Shown here: one piece after another, positions 35,758 through 46,000 of the stretch
How positions within the stretch are numbered: position 1 is the stretch's first letter
Layout: every line of letters begins with the position of its first letter
Assembly: GCF_050410795.1 (NCBI RefSeq)
Contig: NZ_CP191258.1
Location: 3,782,001-3,846,000 of the forward strand
Direction: 5' to 3'
Source: Fontivita pretiosa
GTDB taxonomy: Bacteria; Planctomycetota; Phycisphaerae; Tepidisphaerales; Tepidisphaeraceae
Length of the DNA: 64,000 nucleotides
Notes under the pieces: generated by a model
Database searches by the model: none
What the model saw: only the letters and a program-made list of their open reading frames with translations
What the model was told of the DNA's origin: nothing
Made by a program: the position numbers and the translations under genes

Positions 35758-37464
35758 TCAGGAGTGGGGCGCGCTGGCCGGACGCGAGGGCGGCGCGCTG
35801 GCCGGACCGGTCGTCGGTGGGTTGTACAGTCGCAACAGCCGCTGCGGGACCTGGCCGTCGAGAATCTGTGACACCACCTGCGCGACCGGGACGGTGCTGC
35901 GGCGAGGGCCATCGACCAGCGTCACCTCGCCGCCGGCCGCAACTAACGCATCGGCAAACTCCTTCAGCCGCCGGTCGCTGGCCTGATACATCATGCACAG
36001 CGCGTACAGCTTCGCCGGCAGCGTGCCGGCGCGATAAAGGTGGTGCATGGCGGCATATCGCCCGGAGGAACCGTGAAGCATGCGGAATGCCAGCACGGTC
36101 CTGGGCGCCGCGGCGGCGGTGCTCTGGTCGATTACAACGAACTCCTCTGCTTCCAGAACAATCCTCGCCGCTTCCATGGTGGTCATTTCCGCCAGCTCGG
36201 GGTTGGGTTCATTTCGGCCGAGCGGATCGAGAAAGGGAGAATGCAGACTCAGCGCTCGCCCGGCTGAGGCGCGAATGTCGGCATCGTCGCTTTTGAGTCC
36301 CGCCGCCACCGCGTCGCGCGCGACCGGAGAATCGGGATACATCACCAACAGCTCGAACTCCGGTCGCCCGCCGGATCGCTTGGGGTTGTGTTCTGTTGCC
36401 ATCCGTGCCACGGTTGGAAGTGCTCGCTGATCACCGCGGCTCAGCAGTGCGTGCCCGGCAATCCAGTGATACTGCTGATCCTGGGGCGAATTGAGGATCT
36501 CAACCAACCGTTCGGTGGCCTGGGATTGATGGTAGCTCTGAAGTGAATGTATCGCGTTGTCGCGTGCCCCCCAGTTGGCCGATCGCGTGTACTCCAGGAG
36601 CAGCGGCAGGTATCGATCGTTAGGTCTCCTCCATGCCAGCGAGGTCATCGTTTCCGCGACGTTGGGCTTCGTCGTCGGATCATTCAGGTGCTTCTCCAGC
36701 CCTGCCGCGACCGCCGCCGACCACTTCTGCTCGGAAATCTTGCCAACATGGCTGTAGCAGCTCAGCAGCTCCGCCGCGTTGGCGGCCATCGCGCTGTCGC
36801 CTCCCGCGATATCGGTCAGCAGCGTTTCAATGACCGGCTCGATATTGTACCGCAGCGCGATGAATGCGGCGAAATAATCTCCGTGTCTGACGGCCTGAAT
36901 CCGTCGCTCAATCCAGCGCTGCTGCTGGCGCGCGTCACGGACGACCCGCAGTTTGAACTGCGCCAGCCGCCGGTTCGTTGCGCGCTCGAACCGGTCGTAC
37001 GACCACAGTTCGGCCTGGTACTCGCCCTCTTTAAGCGGATCGATCGCCAGCGGCGTGCGCAGGCTCTGTCTGGCCGGGATACTCACCGGGCTCATCGCCC
37101 CGTGATTGAATTGCCCGTTCCAGGGGCGATAGCTGCCAATTTGGACATGACCCGAGCTCAGCCGCACTTCATACCGTCCGTCATCCAGGTATGGCCCCGG
37201 ACCGGTGAGCAGAATCACAACATCGCGATCGGACGTGTTGGGTACCAGGACCCAGAAGACCACCGGCACGCCCGCCACCGCCGGCTCCTCGACGGATACC
37301 GTGATTCTCGCCCAGTCAAGCGATGGCTGATTGGACCGGTGTTGCAGGAGTTCGGCCACTTCGGTGGACGGGTCGCTGGTCGGACGCGTCTGCGCCAGGG
37401 CGATCCCCGTCGCGGCGATGATCGCCATGATCCACGCGCCCACGGCCAGTTGCTTTGGCCCCAT
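35758..37464 (-). CDS. Exported protein with HEAT-like helical repeats
   Basis: A 568-aa protein with a signal peptide (MGPKQLAVGAWIMAIIAATGIALAQ). Residues ~45-180 are beta-rich (ITVSVEEPAVAGVPVVFWVLV, VILLTGPGPYLDDGRYEV). Residues ~190-430 have HEAT/armadillo-like helical pairs (NAAELLSCYSHVGKISEQKW, MTSLAWRRPNDRYLPLLLEY, NAIHSLQSYHQSQATERLV). The C-terminus is Pro/Ala/Ser-rich. It begins 18 bases after the leuD stop codon, so the two may share a message. No enzyme motif is visible; a scaffold or binding role in the periplasm would suit the repeats, but that is inference. Confidence 0.75.
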   Translation of the reverse strand: MGPKQLAVGAWIMAIIAATGIALAQTRPTSDPSTEVAELLQHRSNQPSLDWARITVSVEEPAVAGVPVVFWVLVPNTSDRDVVILLTGPGPYLDDGRYEVRLSSGHVQIGSYRPWNGQFNHGAMSPVSIPARQSLRTPLAIDPLKEGEYQAELWSYDRFERATNRRLAQFKLRVVRDARQQQRWIERRIQAVRHGDYFAAFIALRYNIEPVIETLLTDIAGGDSAMAANAAELLSCYSHVGKISEQKWSAAVAAGLEKHLNDPTTKPNVAETMTSLAWRRPNDRYLPLLLEYTRSANWGARDNAIHSLQSYHQSQATERLVEILNSPQDQQYHWIAGHALLSRGDQRALPTVARMATEHNPKRSGGRPEFELLVMYPDSPVARDAVAAGLKSDDADIRASAGRALSLHSPFLDPLGRNEPNPELAEMTTMEAARIVLEAEEFVVIDQSTAAAAPRTVLAFRMLHGSSGRYAAMHHLYRAGTLPAKLYALCMMYQASDRRLKEFADALVAAGGEVTLVDGPRRSTVPVAQVVSQILDGQVPQRLLRLYNPPTTGPASAPPSRPASAPHS

Positions 37465-37482
37465 GGTGCCCCGCAGGGGATG

Positions 37483-38046
37483 CTACTTGAGCATCCCGGC
37501 TTGTTTGGCGTACTGGAAGACGCCGCCCGCTTCGATGATCGGCAACGCATCGCCGATCGGTTTGAGCTCGTATCGCTCGTTGTTCCTGCTTCTGTCGATG
37601 ACGAAGCCGTCCCTGACGTGCACTTCCAACTCATCTCCGGTGCGGACTTTTTCAACGAGCCGGTTGACCGACTCCAGCGGCACCAGGTATCCGCCATTGA
37701 CGCAGTTGCGGAAGAAGATTCGGGCGTAGAACTCGGCGATGACGCACTTGGCGCCGGCTTCGGCCAGCGCCAGCGGCGCGTGCTCGCGCGAGCTGCCGCA
37801 GCCGAAGTTCTTGCCGGCGACGATGATCGAATAGTCACTCTTGAACTCGTTCTCACGGACGAAGCGGATGTTGCCGGTGGGCAGCCCCGCCTGGGCGTCG
37901 GGCACGCCGCTGTTGGCGTACATGCCGAAGAATTTGCGTTCCTCAGGCTTGGACGGGTCGAACGAGAGGTAGATCGCCGGGATGATCTGGTCGGTGTCGA
38001 TGTTGTCGCCGAGCACGTACGCCCGGCCACGGATGATATCTTCCAT
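37483..38046 (-). CDS. leuD: 3-Isopropylmalate dehydratase small subunit LeuD
   Basis: Swivel-domain subunit of the leucine-pathway aconitase-like enzyme, which converts 2-isopropylmalate to 3-isopropylmalate with the large subunit LeuC. Of 187 aa, it has RAYVLGDNIDTDQIIPA and the signature VAGKNFGCGSSREHAPLAL, then FYARIFFRNCVNGGYLVPLE and DGFVID. ATG 38046 (MEDIIRGRAYVLG) is the family-like start. LeuC is not in the window, so the subunits are unlinked or lie beyond it. The related mesaconate/homoaconitate-type small subunits are an alternative. It is divergent from ahcY. Confidence 0.88.
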   Translation of the reverse strand: MEDIIRGRAYVLGDNIDTDQIIPAIYLSFDPSKPEERKFFGMYANSGVPDAQAGLPTGNIRFVRENEFKSDYSIIVAGKNFGCGSSREHAPLALAEAGAKCVIAEFYARIFFRNCVNGGYLVPLESVNRLVEKVRTGDELEVHVRDGFVIDRSRNNERYELKPIGDALPIIEAGGVFQYAKQAGMLK

Positions 38047-38141
38047 GTGGTCTGAACCTCGTTGTCGAAGGATATAGGACGTTGCGTCGGAAGTGAAGCC
38101 GCCGTCGGCAGCCCGCATTGACATGACAGCCAAAATGTTCA

Positions 38142-38169
38142 ACAATCCATCCGGATGAACGGATGAATT
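38142..38169. promoter_or_regulatory. Inverted repeat between leuD and ahcY
   Basis: CAATCCATCCG-GATGAA-CGGATGAATTG, an 11-bp stem with one mismatch, lies 52 bases before the ahcY start and 96 bases before leuD. It could be an operator or an mRNA hairpin. It does not match the SAH riboswitch consensus. Confidence 0.35.
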
Positions 38170-38221
38170 GTCGCTGAGCGTTCAGGACCACCGACCACTG
38201 CATTACGAAGGAGCGATCGCC

Positions 38222-39709
<1,488 letters not shown>

Positions 39710-39726
39710 TTAGAGGGGGGGCATCA

Positions 39727-40392
39727 ATGCCTGGCTGGCGTGATTATGCACGGTTGTACCCCCATGTAACCGTACTCCCTGACCACCAGCGATATGCGGA
39801 CGTCTTCGACGCGATCGAGGAAGCGATGAGCCGCGCGCAGTGCTGGGAGCCGAGCCCGACGGACTACGACGTCATCTTGAGGGTGCGGAACCCGGATGGG
39901 TCGGTTGAGGAGCTGGTCGGATGCCGACCACCGGTCGTACCTGTGAAGGTGGCGAGTACCGTGAGGTTGTGCATCGGGCTGCTGCAATACGAGTTGTGGC
40001 AGTCCGCGGAGCATTGGCATGCGTCCACGCCCGCAACCGTGCGCTGGCAGGCGCGACTTCCAGCCGTCACTACGCTGCTGCGCCGAAAGCTTCAGCCGAC
40101 GCCTTGTGAAGGGGCTGATCTGGCACGGTTTCTGCTCTCTCCGCATCCAGCGGTTGGTCGCAATGAGTACGGGGAACCGTTGGCAAGCCTCCTTCAGATG
40201 CTGGAAGCCAGCTTTCCACCGCCAGTTCCGTCAGAAATGATTGCACCATTGCGGGAGGCCAGGCGCCGCATTGGGGTGATTCGAGAGCAATACTGCCAAT
40301 CTCGCAGGTCATTTCGCGGAAAAGTGCGCACAAAGCGATTCGACGGCTGGCTCGCCCGCATTGATCGGCTGCTCGGCGATGGACATGTGTGA
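39727..40392 (+). CDS. Hypothetical protein downstream of ahcY
   Basis: A 221-aa protein from ATG 39727, with GAGGGGGGG 5 nt upstream, very close to ahcY on the same strand and so probably co-transcribed. No signal peptide or membrane segment is seen. The sequence is helix-rich, with aromatic residues and Arg-rich stretches near the end (REARRRIGVIREQYCQSRRS). I do not recognise the family, and the reading frame could be a recent or lineage-specific gene. It is supported by the start site and the absence of stops. Confidence 0.55.
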   Translation: MPGWRDYARLYPHVTVLPDHQRYADVFDAIEEAMSRAQCWEPSPTDYDVILRVRNPDGSVEELVGCRPPVVPVKVASTVRLCIGLLQYELWQSAEHWHASTPATVRWQARLPAVTTLLRRKLQPTPCEGADLARFLLSPHPAVGRNEYGEPLASLLQMLEASFPPPVPSEMIAPLREARRRIGVIREQYCQSRRSFRGKVRTKRFDGWLARIDRLLGDGHV

Positions 40393-40698
40393 GATCTTGC
40401 CAGCTTGCCTTGCCGGGCACTGGAACTGGAGCTTGCCGCTCGGCGGATTCAGACCCGTCTTATCGCTCTGGACGACAAGCGGCCGGCCTTCGCCCGTATC
40501 GCAGCCTGCATGCTTATGGTGGCGCGGAGTGATTAGCCGGTCTGCCGATCCTGACTCAGTATTTCCACCAAGGCCGCCCCCTCGGAATTGAACGCGGTGC
40601 GCGTGAGCAGCACCCAGGAACAGCTCAACAGCGTCTGTAGGCGCAGGACAACCCGCTGGCACCTGAAGGTATGGAAGGCATTGGCGCGGCAATCTGGA
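40393..40698. other. 306-base intergenic region
   Basis: Lies between two convergent genes (the hypothetical at 39727 and purA). I see no convincing coding frame, strong hairpin or repeat. Confidence 0.5.
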
Positions 40699-41982
40699 TC
40701 ACCTTATCAGCATCGCCTCGCGTTCGGGACCGACGCTCACCAGCTTGATCGGCGCGCCCACCAGCGTCTCCAGACGCTTGACGTACTGCTGAGCTTCTGG
40801 CGGCAGGTCCTCGAATCGCCGGCAGCCGCTCAAATCCGCCTTCCAGCCGGGAAGCGTCTCGTAGATGGGTTGTGCCTCGGCCAGCGTGTCGTCGGCGCGG
40901 AAGTGCTCCACGCGTTGTCCGCGGATGTTGTAGGCGGTGCAGATCTGCACCTGGTCCAGCCCGCCGAGCACGTCCAGCAGCGTCAGCGCGACATGCGTGA
41001 TGCCGTTCAGCTCGACGGAGTATCGGGTGGCGACGGCGTCGAACCATCCGCACCTTCGAGGCCTTCGTGTTGTCGTGCCGTATTCCTGCCCGCGCTCGCG
41101 GATGTAGTCGCCGATGTTGTTCGCCTGTTCGGTCGGGAACGGCCCGCCACCCACGCGCGTGCAGTAAGGCTTCATGATGCCCACAAAATTGTGGACCATC
41201 TGCGGCGGCACGCCGGCGCCGGTGAACAGCCCCAGGGCCGAGCAGTTGGAGCTGGTCACGTACGGATAGGTGCCGTGATCCACATCCAGCAGGTTGGCGT
41301 GGGCGCCCTCGAAGACGATCCGCTTGCCCGCCTTCCAGGCGTCGATCAGGATGCGGCTGGTGTCATCGACAAACGGAGCCAGGCGCCGCCCGTAATCGCG
41401 ATACTGCTCAAAGACCACCGGCCACTCCAGTGGGGGCAGATCGTACAGCACCTTGAAGACCTTGTTGCGATCGGTGATGACATGGGCGATTCGCTCACGC
41501 AGGCGCTGTTCGTGCAGCAGGTCGGCCACCCGGATCGCCGTGGTGCGATACATCTTGTCGGCGTAGGTTGGGCCGATTCCCCGGCGAGTGGTGCCGATGG
41601 CCCCGCCTTCGGCGCTGGATTCCCTGGCCGCATCCTCGGCCTTGTGATAGGGCATCACCACGTGCGTCTTGTAGCTGATCCGAAGATTCTGCGGGGAGAT
41701 CGCAAACCCCTTGCTCATGAACTCATCGATCTCGTTGAACAACGCCTCCGGATCCAGCACCACGCCGTTGCCGATCAGGTTCATCACGTGCGGGCGGAAG
41801 ATCCCCACCGGCAGCAGGTGGGTGGAGTACTTCTGCCCGGCGATGCGCACGGTGTGCCCGGCGTTGGCGCCGCCACAGTAACGCACGACCACGTCGGCCT
41901 GCTCGGCCAGAAAATCAACGATCTTGCCCTTGCCTTCGTCCCCCCATTGCAGACCGACGACGCACGTGTTGCCTTGAAGCAT
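40699..41982 (-). CDS. purA: Adenylosuccinate synthetase
   Basis: First committed step from IMP to AMP: GTP-dependent joining of aspartate to IMP. The 427-aa protein has the N-terminal GLQWGDEGKGKIVDFLAE (phosphate loop), RYCGGANAGHTV, the THLLPVGIF stretch, GIGPTYADKMYR, FEGAHANLLDVDHGTYPYVTSSN and GGPFPTEQ, plus RPRRCGWFDAVATRYSV. ATG 41982 is used; a GTG at 41991 is also in frame. It is divergent from the EF-P gene. Confidence 0.96.
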   Translation of the reverse strand: MLQGNTCVVGLQWGDEGKGKIVDFLAEQADVVVRYCGGANAGHTVRIAGQKYSTHLLPVGIFRPHVMNLIGNGVVLDPEALFNEIDEFMSKGFAISPQNLRISYKTHVVMPYHKAEDAARESSAEGGAIGTTRRGIGPTYADKMYRTTAIRVADLLHEQRLRERIAHVITDRNKVFKVLYDLPPLEWPVVFEQYRDYGRRLAPFVDDTSRILIDAWKAGKRIVFEGAHANLLDVDHGTYPYVTSSNCSALGLFTGAGVPPQMVHNFVGIMKPYCTRVGGGPFPTEQANNIGDYIRERGQEYGTTTRRPRRCGWFDAVATRYSVELNGITHVALTLLDVLGGLDQVQICTAYNIRGQRVEHFRADDTLAEAQPIYETLPGWKADLSGCRRFEDLPPEAQQYVKRLETLVGAPIKLVSVGPEREAMLIR

Positions 41983-42180
41983 CGGGATCACGGATGACTG
42001 CCTCTCGCGTCAACAATTCCAGTTGCGGTGCCTGTAAAAGCGATGCGTTGCAGGCGGCGAAAGTATGGGCGCGGCCAACGGGTGTCAAGCCGATGCCTGA
42101 GGCGGCGTTCGGGAGGCTCCCGGCGCCGGGCCAGGCGGCCCGGACCCCGCCCGCGGGTAAACCTGCGGCGCGGCTTCGGG

Positions 42181-42186
42181 TATACT
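42181..42186 (+). promoter_or_regulatory. Possible -10 box for the EF-P gene
   Basis: TATACT stands 55 bases before the ATG in otherwise very GC-rich DNA. No good -35 box is present at 17 bp upstream, so support is moderate. Confidence 0.35.
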
Positions 42187-42240
42187 GCGGCGCCGGAACA
42201 GGCCGTGCAACCTGCGGCCCGGGTCCGGGAGGAAGCGACC

Positions 42241-42801
42241 ATGAACGTTCCCGTCAAGAAGGGGATGCTCCTGCGGCATCAGGGGCGGTACTACTTCGTC
42301 GAGGACGTCACCGAGCGTCACAGCGGCAAGCAGAGGCCAACCGTCCACGTTTCCCTGCGCGACGCCCTGGACGGCCGGCACATCGAGCGAACGCTGGACG
42401 AGCTGGAACCGATCGATGAGGTGGCCGGCGGATACCGCATGCTCCAGTACCTGTATGCCCGGGGAAAGACCTGCGTCTTCATGGATAACACCACCTTCGA
42501 GGAGATCGAGCTGACCGAATCGCAGCTTCAGGGATACCAGCCGTTTCTGCGTGAAGGCGAAGAGTTCAAGGTGCTGTTCGCCGGCGATCGGCCGCTGCGC
42601 CTGGAGATGCCCGAGAACGTGACGCTGCGCGTGGCCGATACGGCGGCGCCGACGCATGCCGTGGGCACCGGCGGCAATGTCATGAAGGAAGCGCGGCTGG
42701 AGAACGGGCTGGTTGTGCGCGTCCCGTTGTTCATCAAGACCGGTGACCTGGTCAAAATCAACACCCGTACGCGGGAGTATCAGGGAAAGGTACACGCTTG
42801 A
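42241..42801 (+). CDS. efp: Elongation factor P
   Basis: Relieves ribosome stalling at polyproline. The 186-aa protein has the three OB-like domains of EF-P: an N-terminal KOW-like part (VPVKKGMLLRHQGRYYFVED), the loop around RHSGKQRP, which would carry the modifiable Lys30, the middle domain (RTLDELEPIDEVAGGYRMLQYLY, FMDNTTFEEIELTE) and the C-terminal domain (GGNVMKEARLENGLVVRVPLFIKTGDLVKINTRTREY). ATG 42241 has GGGAGGAAG 8 nt upstream. An EF-P-like (YeiP-type) factor is the alternative. No modification genes (epmA, epmB) are nearby. Confidence 0.88.
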   Translation: MNVPVKKGMLLRHQGRYYFVEDVTERHSGKQRPTVHVSLRDALDGRHIERTLDELEPIDEVAGGYRMLQYLYARGKTCVFMDNTTFEEIELTESQLQGYQPFLREGEEFKVLFAGDRPLRLEMPENVTLRVADTAAPTHAVGTGGNVMKEARLENGLVVRVPLFIKTGDLVKINTRTREYQGKVHA

Positions 42802-42909
42802 ACAACCGCCAAGCCGCGATGAGCGCAAAGGCGGGGGCGATGCAGGCACAGTTTATCTCGCGACAGGTCGCGCCGGAGGCAACAGCCTCAGACGCGCCGC
42901 CGCGGTAGG

Positions 42910-43728
42910 ATGATCTGCGTGAATCACGATACTTACTTCCACCATCAGGGCATCGACTTTCACTATCAACTGCTCGGCGACGGGCCGGCGCTGGTGTTTT
43001 GTCACGGGCTGACCGCCGACCTGGAGCAGGCCAAACAGACGCTACAGGGCCTGGACGGCTATCGGCTGCTCGTGTGGAGCTGTCGCTGGCATGGGCTGAC
43101 GGGCCCGGACTGTGCTCCGCAAGCGCTCAGCTTCGATACGTTTGCCGATGATTTGGCGGCGCTGCTGGAGCATCTGGGGATCGATCGGGCGATCATCGGC
43201 GGTGTGTCGATGGGCGCGGGAGTGGCGGCGCGCTTTGCCGCCAGCCACCCGCAGCGCACTGCGGCGCTGATGCTCGTTCGCCCCGCCTGGACCGATCACC
43301 CGCGCCCGCAGAACCTGCTCGTGCTCGAGCAGATCGCCGATCGGCTCGACCAGATGCCCGCCGACGAGCTGCTTCGCCGCTTCCAGACTGATCCGGGGAT
43401 CATTCCGGCGGCGCGCCTGGAGCCGGCCTTCGCCGCTACCGTGCAGGGCCAGTGCCTGGCGCCGCAGGCGCGCCAGCGCGCCGCGCGGCTGCGGGCGATG
43501 GTCGGTTCCTCTCCACTGCGGAACGGAGAGATCGCGCGGCTTGGCATGCCCAGCCTGGTCATCGGCAATGATCTTGACCCGATTCATCCGATGCACACCG
43601 CGCAGTGGTGGGCCGCGGCACTGGGCCACAATGCCGTGCTGCGACAGGTGCCTTCCAAGTCGCAGGATCTGGCCGCCCACCAGCGCGCGGTTTGCCTGGA
43701 GATTGGCCGCTTCCTTGACGGACTGTGA
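42910..43728 (+). CDS. Alpha/beta hydrolase
   Basis: A 272-aa alpha/beta-hydrolase-fold protein. The oxyanion region is LVFCHGLTADLEQ, the nucleophile elbow is IIGGVSMGAGVA with Ser100, and the C-terminal IGNDLDPIHPMHTAQWW supplies an Asp and His in the region of the acid and base, followed by HQRAVCLEIGRFL. The start is ATG 42910; a GTG at 42919 is possible. The substrate is unknown. It stands between efp and the NfeD gene in the same direction. Confidence 0.82.
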   Translation: MICVNHDTYFHHQGIDFHYQLLGDGPALVFCHGLTADLEQAKQTLQGLDGYRLLVWSCRWHGLTGPDCAPQALSFDTFADDLAALLEHLGIDRAIIGGVSMGAGVAARFAASHPQRTAALMLVRPAWTDHPRPQNLLVLEQIADRLDQMPADELLRRFQTDPGIIPAARLEPAFAATVQGQCLAPQARQRAARLRAMVGSSPLRNGEIARLGMPSLVIGNDLDPIHPMHTAQWWAAALGHNAVLRQVPSKSQDLAAHQRAVCLEIGRFLDGL

Positions 43729-43833
43729 GCCGATGGCGGGGCTGGCATCAGGACCGAGCCGCGCGGCGGTTTTCAGTGCTCCGCGGTACAATCAGATGCC
43801 GCAGAGCCAGCGGGGGGAGGGTCTGGAAGACGG

Positions 43834-45162
43834 ATGACGCGAACCGTCGGTTTGATCATGTTGGGTTTTCTGCTCGCGGCTGTATCCGCCGCCGCAGCAG
43901 CTCAGGCACCGGTTGTCTGCACCATCCGCATCAACTCCCCGATCGGGCCGGCAACCGCCAGCTACATCGCCCGCGCCATCGACGAGGCCGCCGCACGCGA
44001 CGCGCAGTGCCTGATCATCGAGCTGGACACGCCCGGCGGACTGCTGGATTCCACCCGGCAGATCGTCCAGTCGCTGCTGGCTTCGCCAGTGCCGGTGGTG
44101 GTCTACGTTTCTCCTCACGGCGCCACTGCCACCAGCGCCGGATGCTTCATCACGCTGGCGGCGGACGTGGCGGCCATGGCGCCGGCGACTACCATCGGCG
44201 CGGCGCACCCTGTCACGCTCGACGGATCCGACGAATCACCGCCCGCGCGATCCGACCAGCCGGCGACCCAGCCGGCCGGCGGCAGCATCATGCGCCAGAA
44301 ACTCGAAAACTTCGCCGTCAGCTACATCGAGAGCATCGCCGCCCGCAGACACCGCAACGTCGAGTGGGCACGGTCGGCGGTCCGGGACAGCGCCTCGATC
44401 ACCGCGGAAAAAGCGCTGGAACTGGGCGTGATCGAGATCATCGCCCAGGACCGGGCTGACCTGCTGCGGCAGCTCGACGGGCGCAGCGTCGGCAATCGCA
44501 CGCTCGCCACCGCCAACGCCTCGATCGTGCCCATTCCACAGACGGTGCGCGAAAAAGTCTTTCAGACCCTCTGGCGCCCGGAGGTGATGTTCCTGCTGAT
44601 GCTCATCGCCATGTACGGCATCATCGGGGAGCTGTCCAACCCCGGCGCGATCTTTCCGGGCGTGGTCGGGGTGATCGCGCTGGTGCTGATGCTGTACATG
44701 GCGGCGATCCTGCCGGTGAACATCGCCGGGCTGGCGCTGATCGGGCTGGCGCTGGCGCTGTTCATCTTCGACATTTTCGCCCCGACGCACGGGGTGTTGA
44801 CGGCGGGGGGGATCATCGCGTTTTTCCTGGGGGCGCTGATGATGTTCGACCGCACCGAACCGATGCTGCGGATCTCGCTGGCGCTGATCGTGCCAGCCAC
44901 CGTGCTCACAGCGCTGTTCTTCATCTTCGTGGTGGGCGCCGGGTTGCGGGCGCAGTGGCTGCCCCGCGCCGTCGGCGCAGAAACCCTGATCGGCCGGACC
45001 GTCATCGCCACCACGCCGATCGGGCCGCAGGCCGGCAAGGTCTTCATCGAAGGCGAATACTGGAACGCGGTCAGCGATGAGCCGATTCCGGCCAACACGC
45101 CGGTCAGGATCATCGCCCGAAATGGATTGACGCTTGTGGTCCGGCGAGCCGATTCAACCTGA
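43834..45162 (+). CDS. NfeD-family membrane serine protease
   Basis: Membrane-bound protease of the ClpP-like class (NfeD/1510-N). The 442-aa protein has a signal peptide (GLIMLGFLLAAVSAAAAAQ), a protease domain with LIIELDTPGGLLDSTRQI, then GATATSAGCFIT with the nucleophile Ser101, and Lys156 in RQKLENFAVSYIESIAARR as general base. Several membrane segments follow (LLMLIAMYGIIGE, GVIALVLMLYMAAILPV, LIGLALALFIFDIFAP), and a C-terminal OB-like NfeD domain ends it. It precedes the slipin gene by 22 bases; in such pairs the protease cuts the stomatin-like partner. A TACAAT sequence lies 42 bases before the start. Confidence 0.9.
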   Translation: MTRTVGLIMLGFLLAAVSAAAAAQAPVVCTIRINSPIGPATASYIARAIDEAAARDAQCLIIELDTPGGLLDSTRQIVQSLLASPVPVVVYVSPHGATATSAGCFITLAADVAAMAPATTIGAAHPVTLDGSDESPPARSDQPATQPAGGSIMRQKLENFAVSYIESIAARRHRNVEWARSAVRDSASITAEKALELGVIEIIAQDRADLLRQLDGRSVGNRTLATANASIVPIPQTVREKVFQTLWRPEVMFLLMLIAMYGIIGELSNPGAIFPGVVGVIALVLMLYMAAILPVNIAGLALIGLALALFIFDIFAPTHGVLTAGGIIAFFLGALMMFDRTEPMLRISLALIVPATVLTALFFIFVVGAGLRAQWLPRAVGAETLIGRTVIATTPIGPQAGKVFIEGEYWNAVSDEPIPANTPVRIIARNGLTLVVRRADST

Positions 45163-45184
45163 ATCATCTCGGAGGCAAGTTCTC

Positions 45185-45952
45185 ATGCGGGATATCGAAA
45201 AGTTCATGCCCATCCTGCCGTGGCTCATCGTGCTGGCGGTTCTGATTGCCTCGCTTCTGCCGCAGATGTTCCGCATTCTGCGCGAATATGAGCGTGGCGT
45301 GATCTTCCGCCTGGGCAAGCTGGTCGGCGCCAAGGGACCGGGGCTGATCGTGCTGATCCCCTTCGTCGATCGCATGGTTCGCATGGATCTGCGCGTGGTG
45401 ACGATCGACGTGGCCAGGCAGGAAGTCATGACGCGCGACAACGTGCCGGTGACGGTGGACGCGGTGGTGTACTTTCGCGTGATCGATCCGTCGGCGGCGG
45501 TGGTGAAGGTGGAGAATTACCTCAAGGCCACCTCGCTGATCGCGCAGACGACGCTGCGCAGCGTGCTGGGACAGGCGGAGCTGGATGAGCTGCTGGCGCA
45601 TCGGGAGAAGATCAACCTGACGCTTCAGGAGATCATCGATCGTCAGACCGATCCGTGGGGGGTGAAGGTCGTGACCGTCGAGGTGCGCGACGTGGTCCTG
45701 CCCGACGGGATGAAGCGCGCCATGGCCAAGCAGGCCGAGACCGAGCGCGAACGCCGCGCCAAGATCATCAACGCCGAAGGCGAGTTCCAGGCGGCCGAGA
45801 AGCTGGTGCAGGCGGCGGCGATGATCTCGCCGCAGCCCATTGCGCTTCAGCTTCGCTTCCTCCAGACGATCAGCGAGATGGCCAGCGAGCACAACACGAC
45901 GCTGGTGCTGCCGCTGCCGATCGACGTGCTGTCACCGCTGATCAAAAAATAA
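45185..45952 (+). CDS. Slipin (SPFH / band 7 protein)
   Basis: Stomatin-like membrane scaffold, the usual partner of NfeD. The 255-aa protein has an N-terminal membrane hairpin (FMPILPWLIVLAVLIASLLP), then the SPFH domain with REYERGVIFRLGKLVGAKGPG, DRMVRMDLRVVTIDVARQE, DNVPVTVDAVVYFRV and TLRSVLGQAELDELLA. The C-terminal part is coiled-coil (AMAKQAETERERRAKIINAEGEFQAA). ATG 45185 has GGAGG 10 nt upstream. The gene ends in a palindrome at 45951-45998. Confidence 0.93.
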   Translation: MRDIEKFMPILPWLIVLAVLIASLLPQMFRILREYERGVIFRLGKLVGAKGPGLIVLIPFVDRMVRMDLRVVTIDVARQEVMTRDNVPVTVDAVVYFRVIDPSAAVVKVENYLKATSLIAQTTLRSVLGQAELDELLAHREKINLTLQEIIDRQTDPWGVKVVTVEVRDVVLPDGMKRAMAKQAETERERRAKIINAEGEFQAAEKLVQAAAMISPQPIALQLRFLQTISEMASEHNTTLVLPLPIDVLSPLIKK

Positions 45953-45998
45953 GGGGTCGGGAGTCTTTTCCGACACCGGAAAAGACTCCCGACCCCTT
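45951..45998. repeat. Dispersed palindromic element, copy 1; likely two-way terminator
   Basis: Perfect 22-bp arms AAGGGGTCGGGAGTCTTTTC(CG) / its complement around the loop ACAC. T-runs stand on both strands (TTTTT after 45994; TTATTTTTT on the other strand). It sits exactly between the convergent stop codons of the slipin (45952) and the anti-sigma gene (46001). A related element is at 58983-59029. Confidence 0.85.
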
Positions 45999-46000
45999 TT

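Noticed and set aside
38142..38221. SAH riboswitch upstream of ahcY
   Set aside because: The conserved helices and core sequence of the SAH riboswitch are not present; only a simple inverted repeat is seen.
40309..40692. A 127-codon minus-strand frame in the gap before purA
   Set aside because: No ribosome-binding site, no family-like sequence, and it overlaps the end of the plus-strand hypothetical gene.
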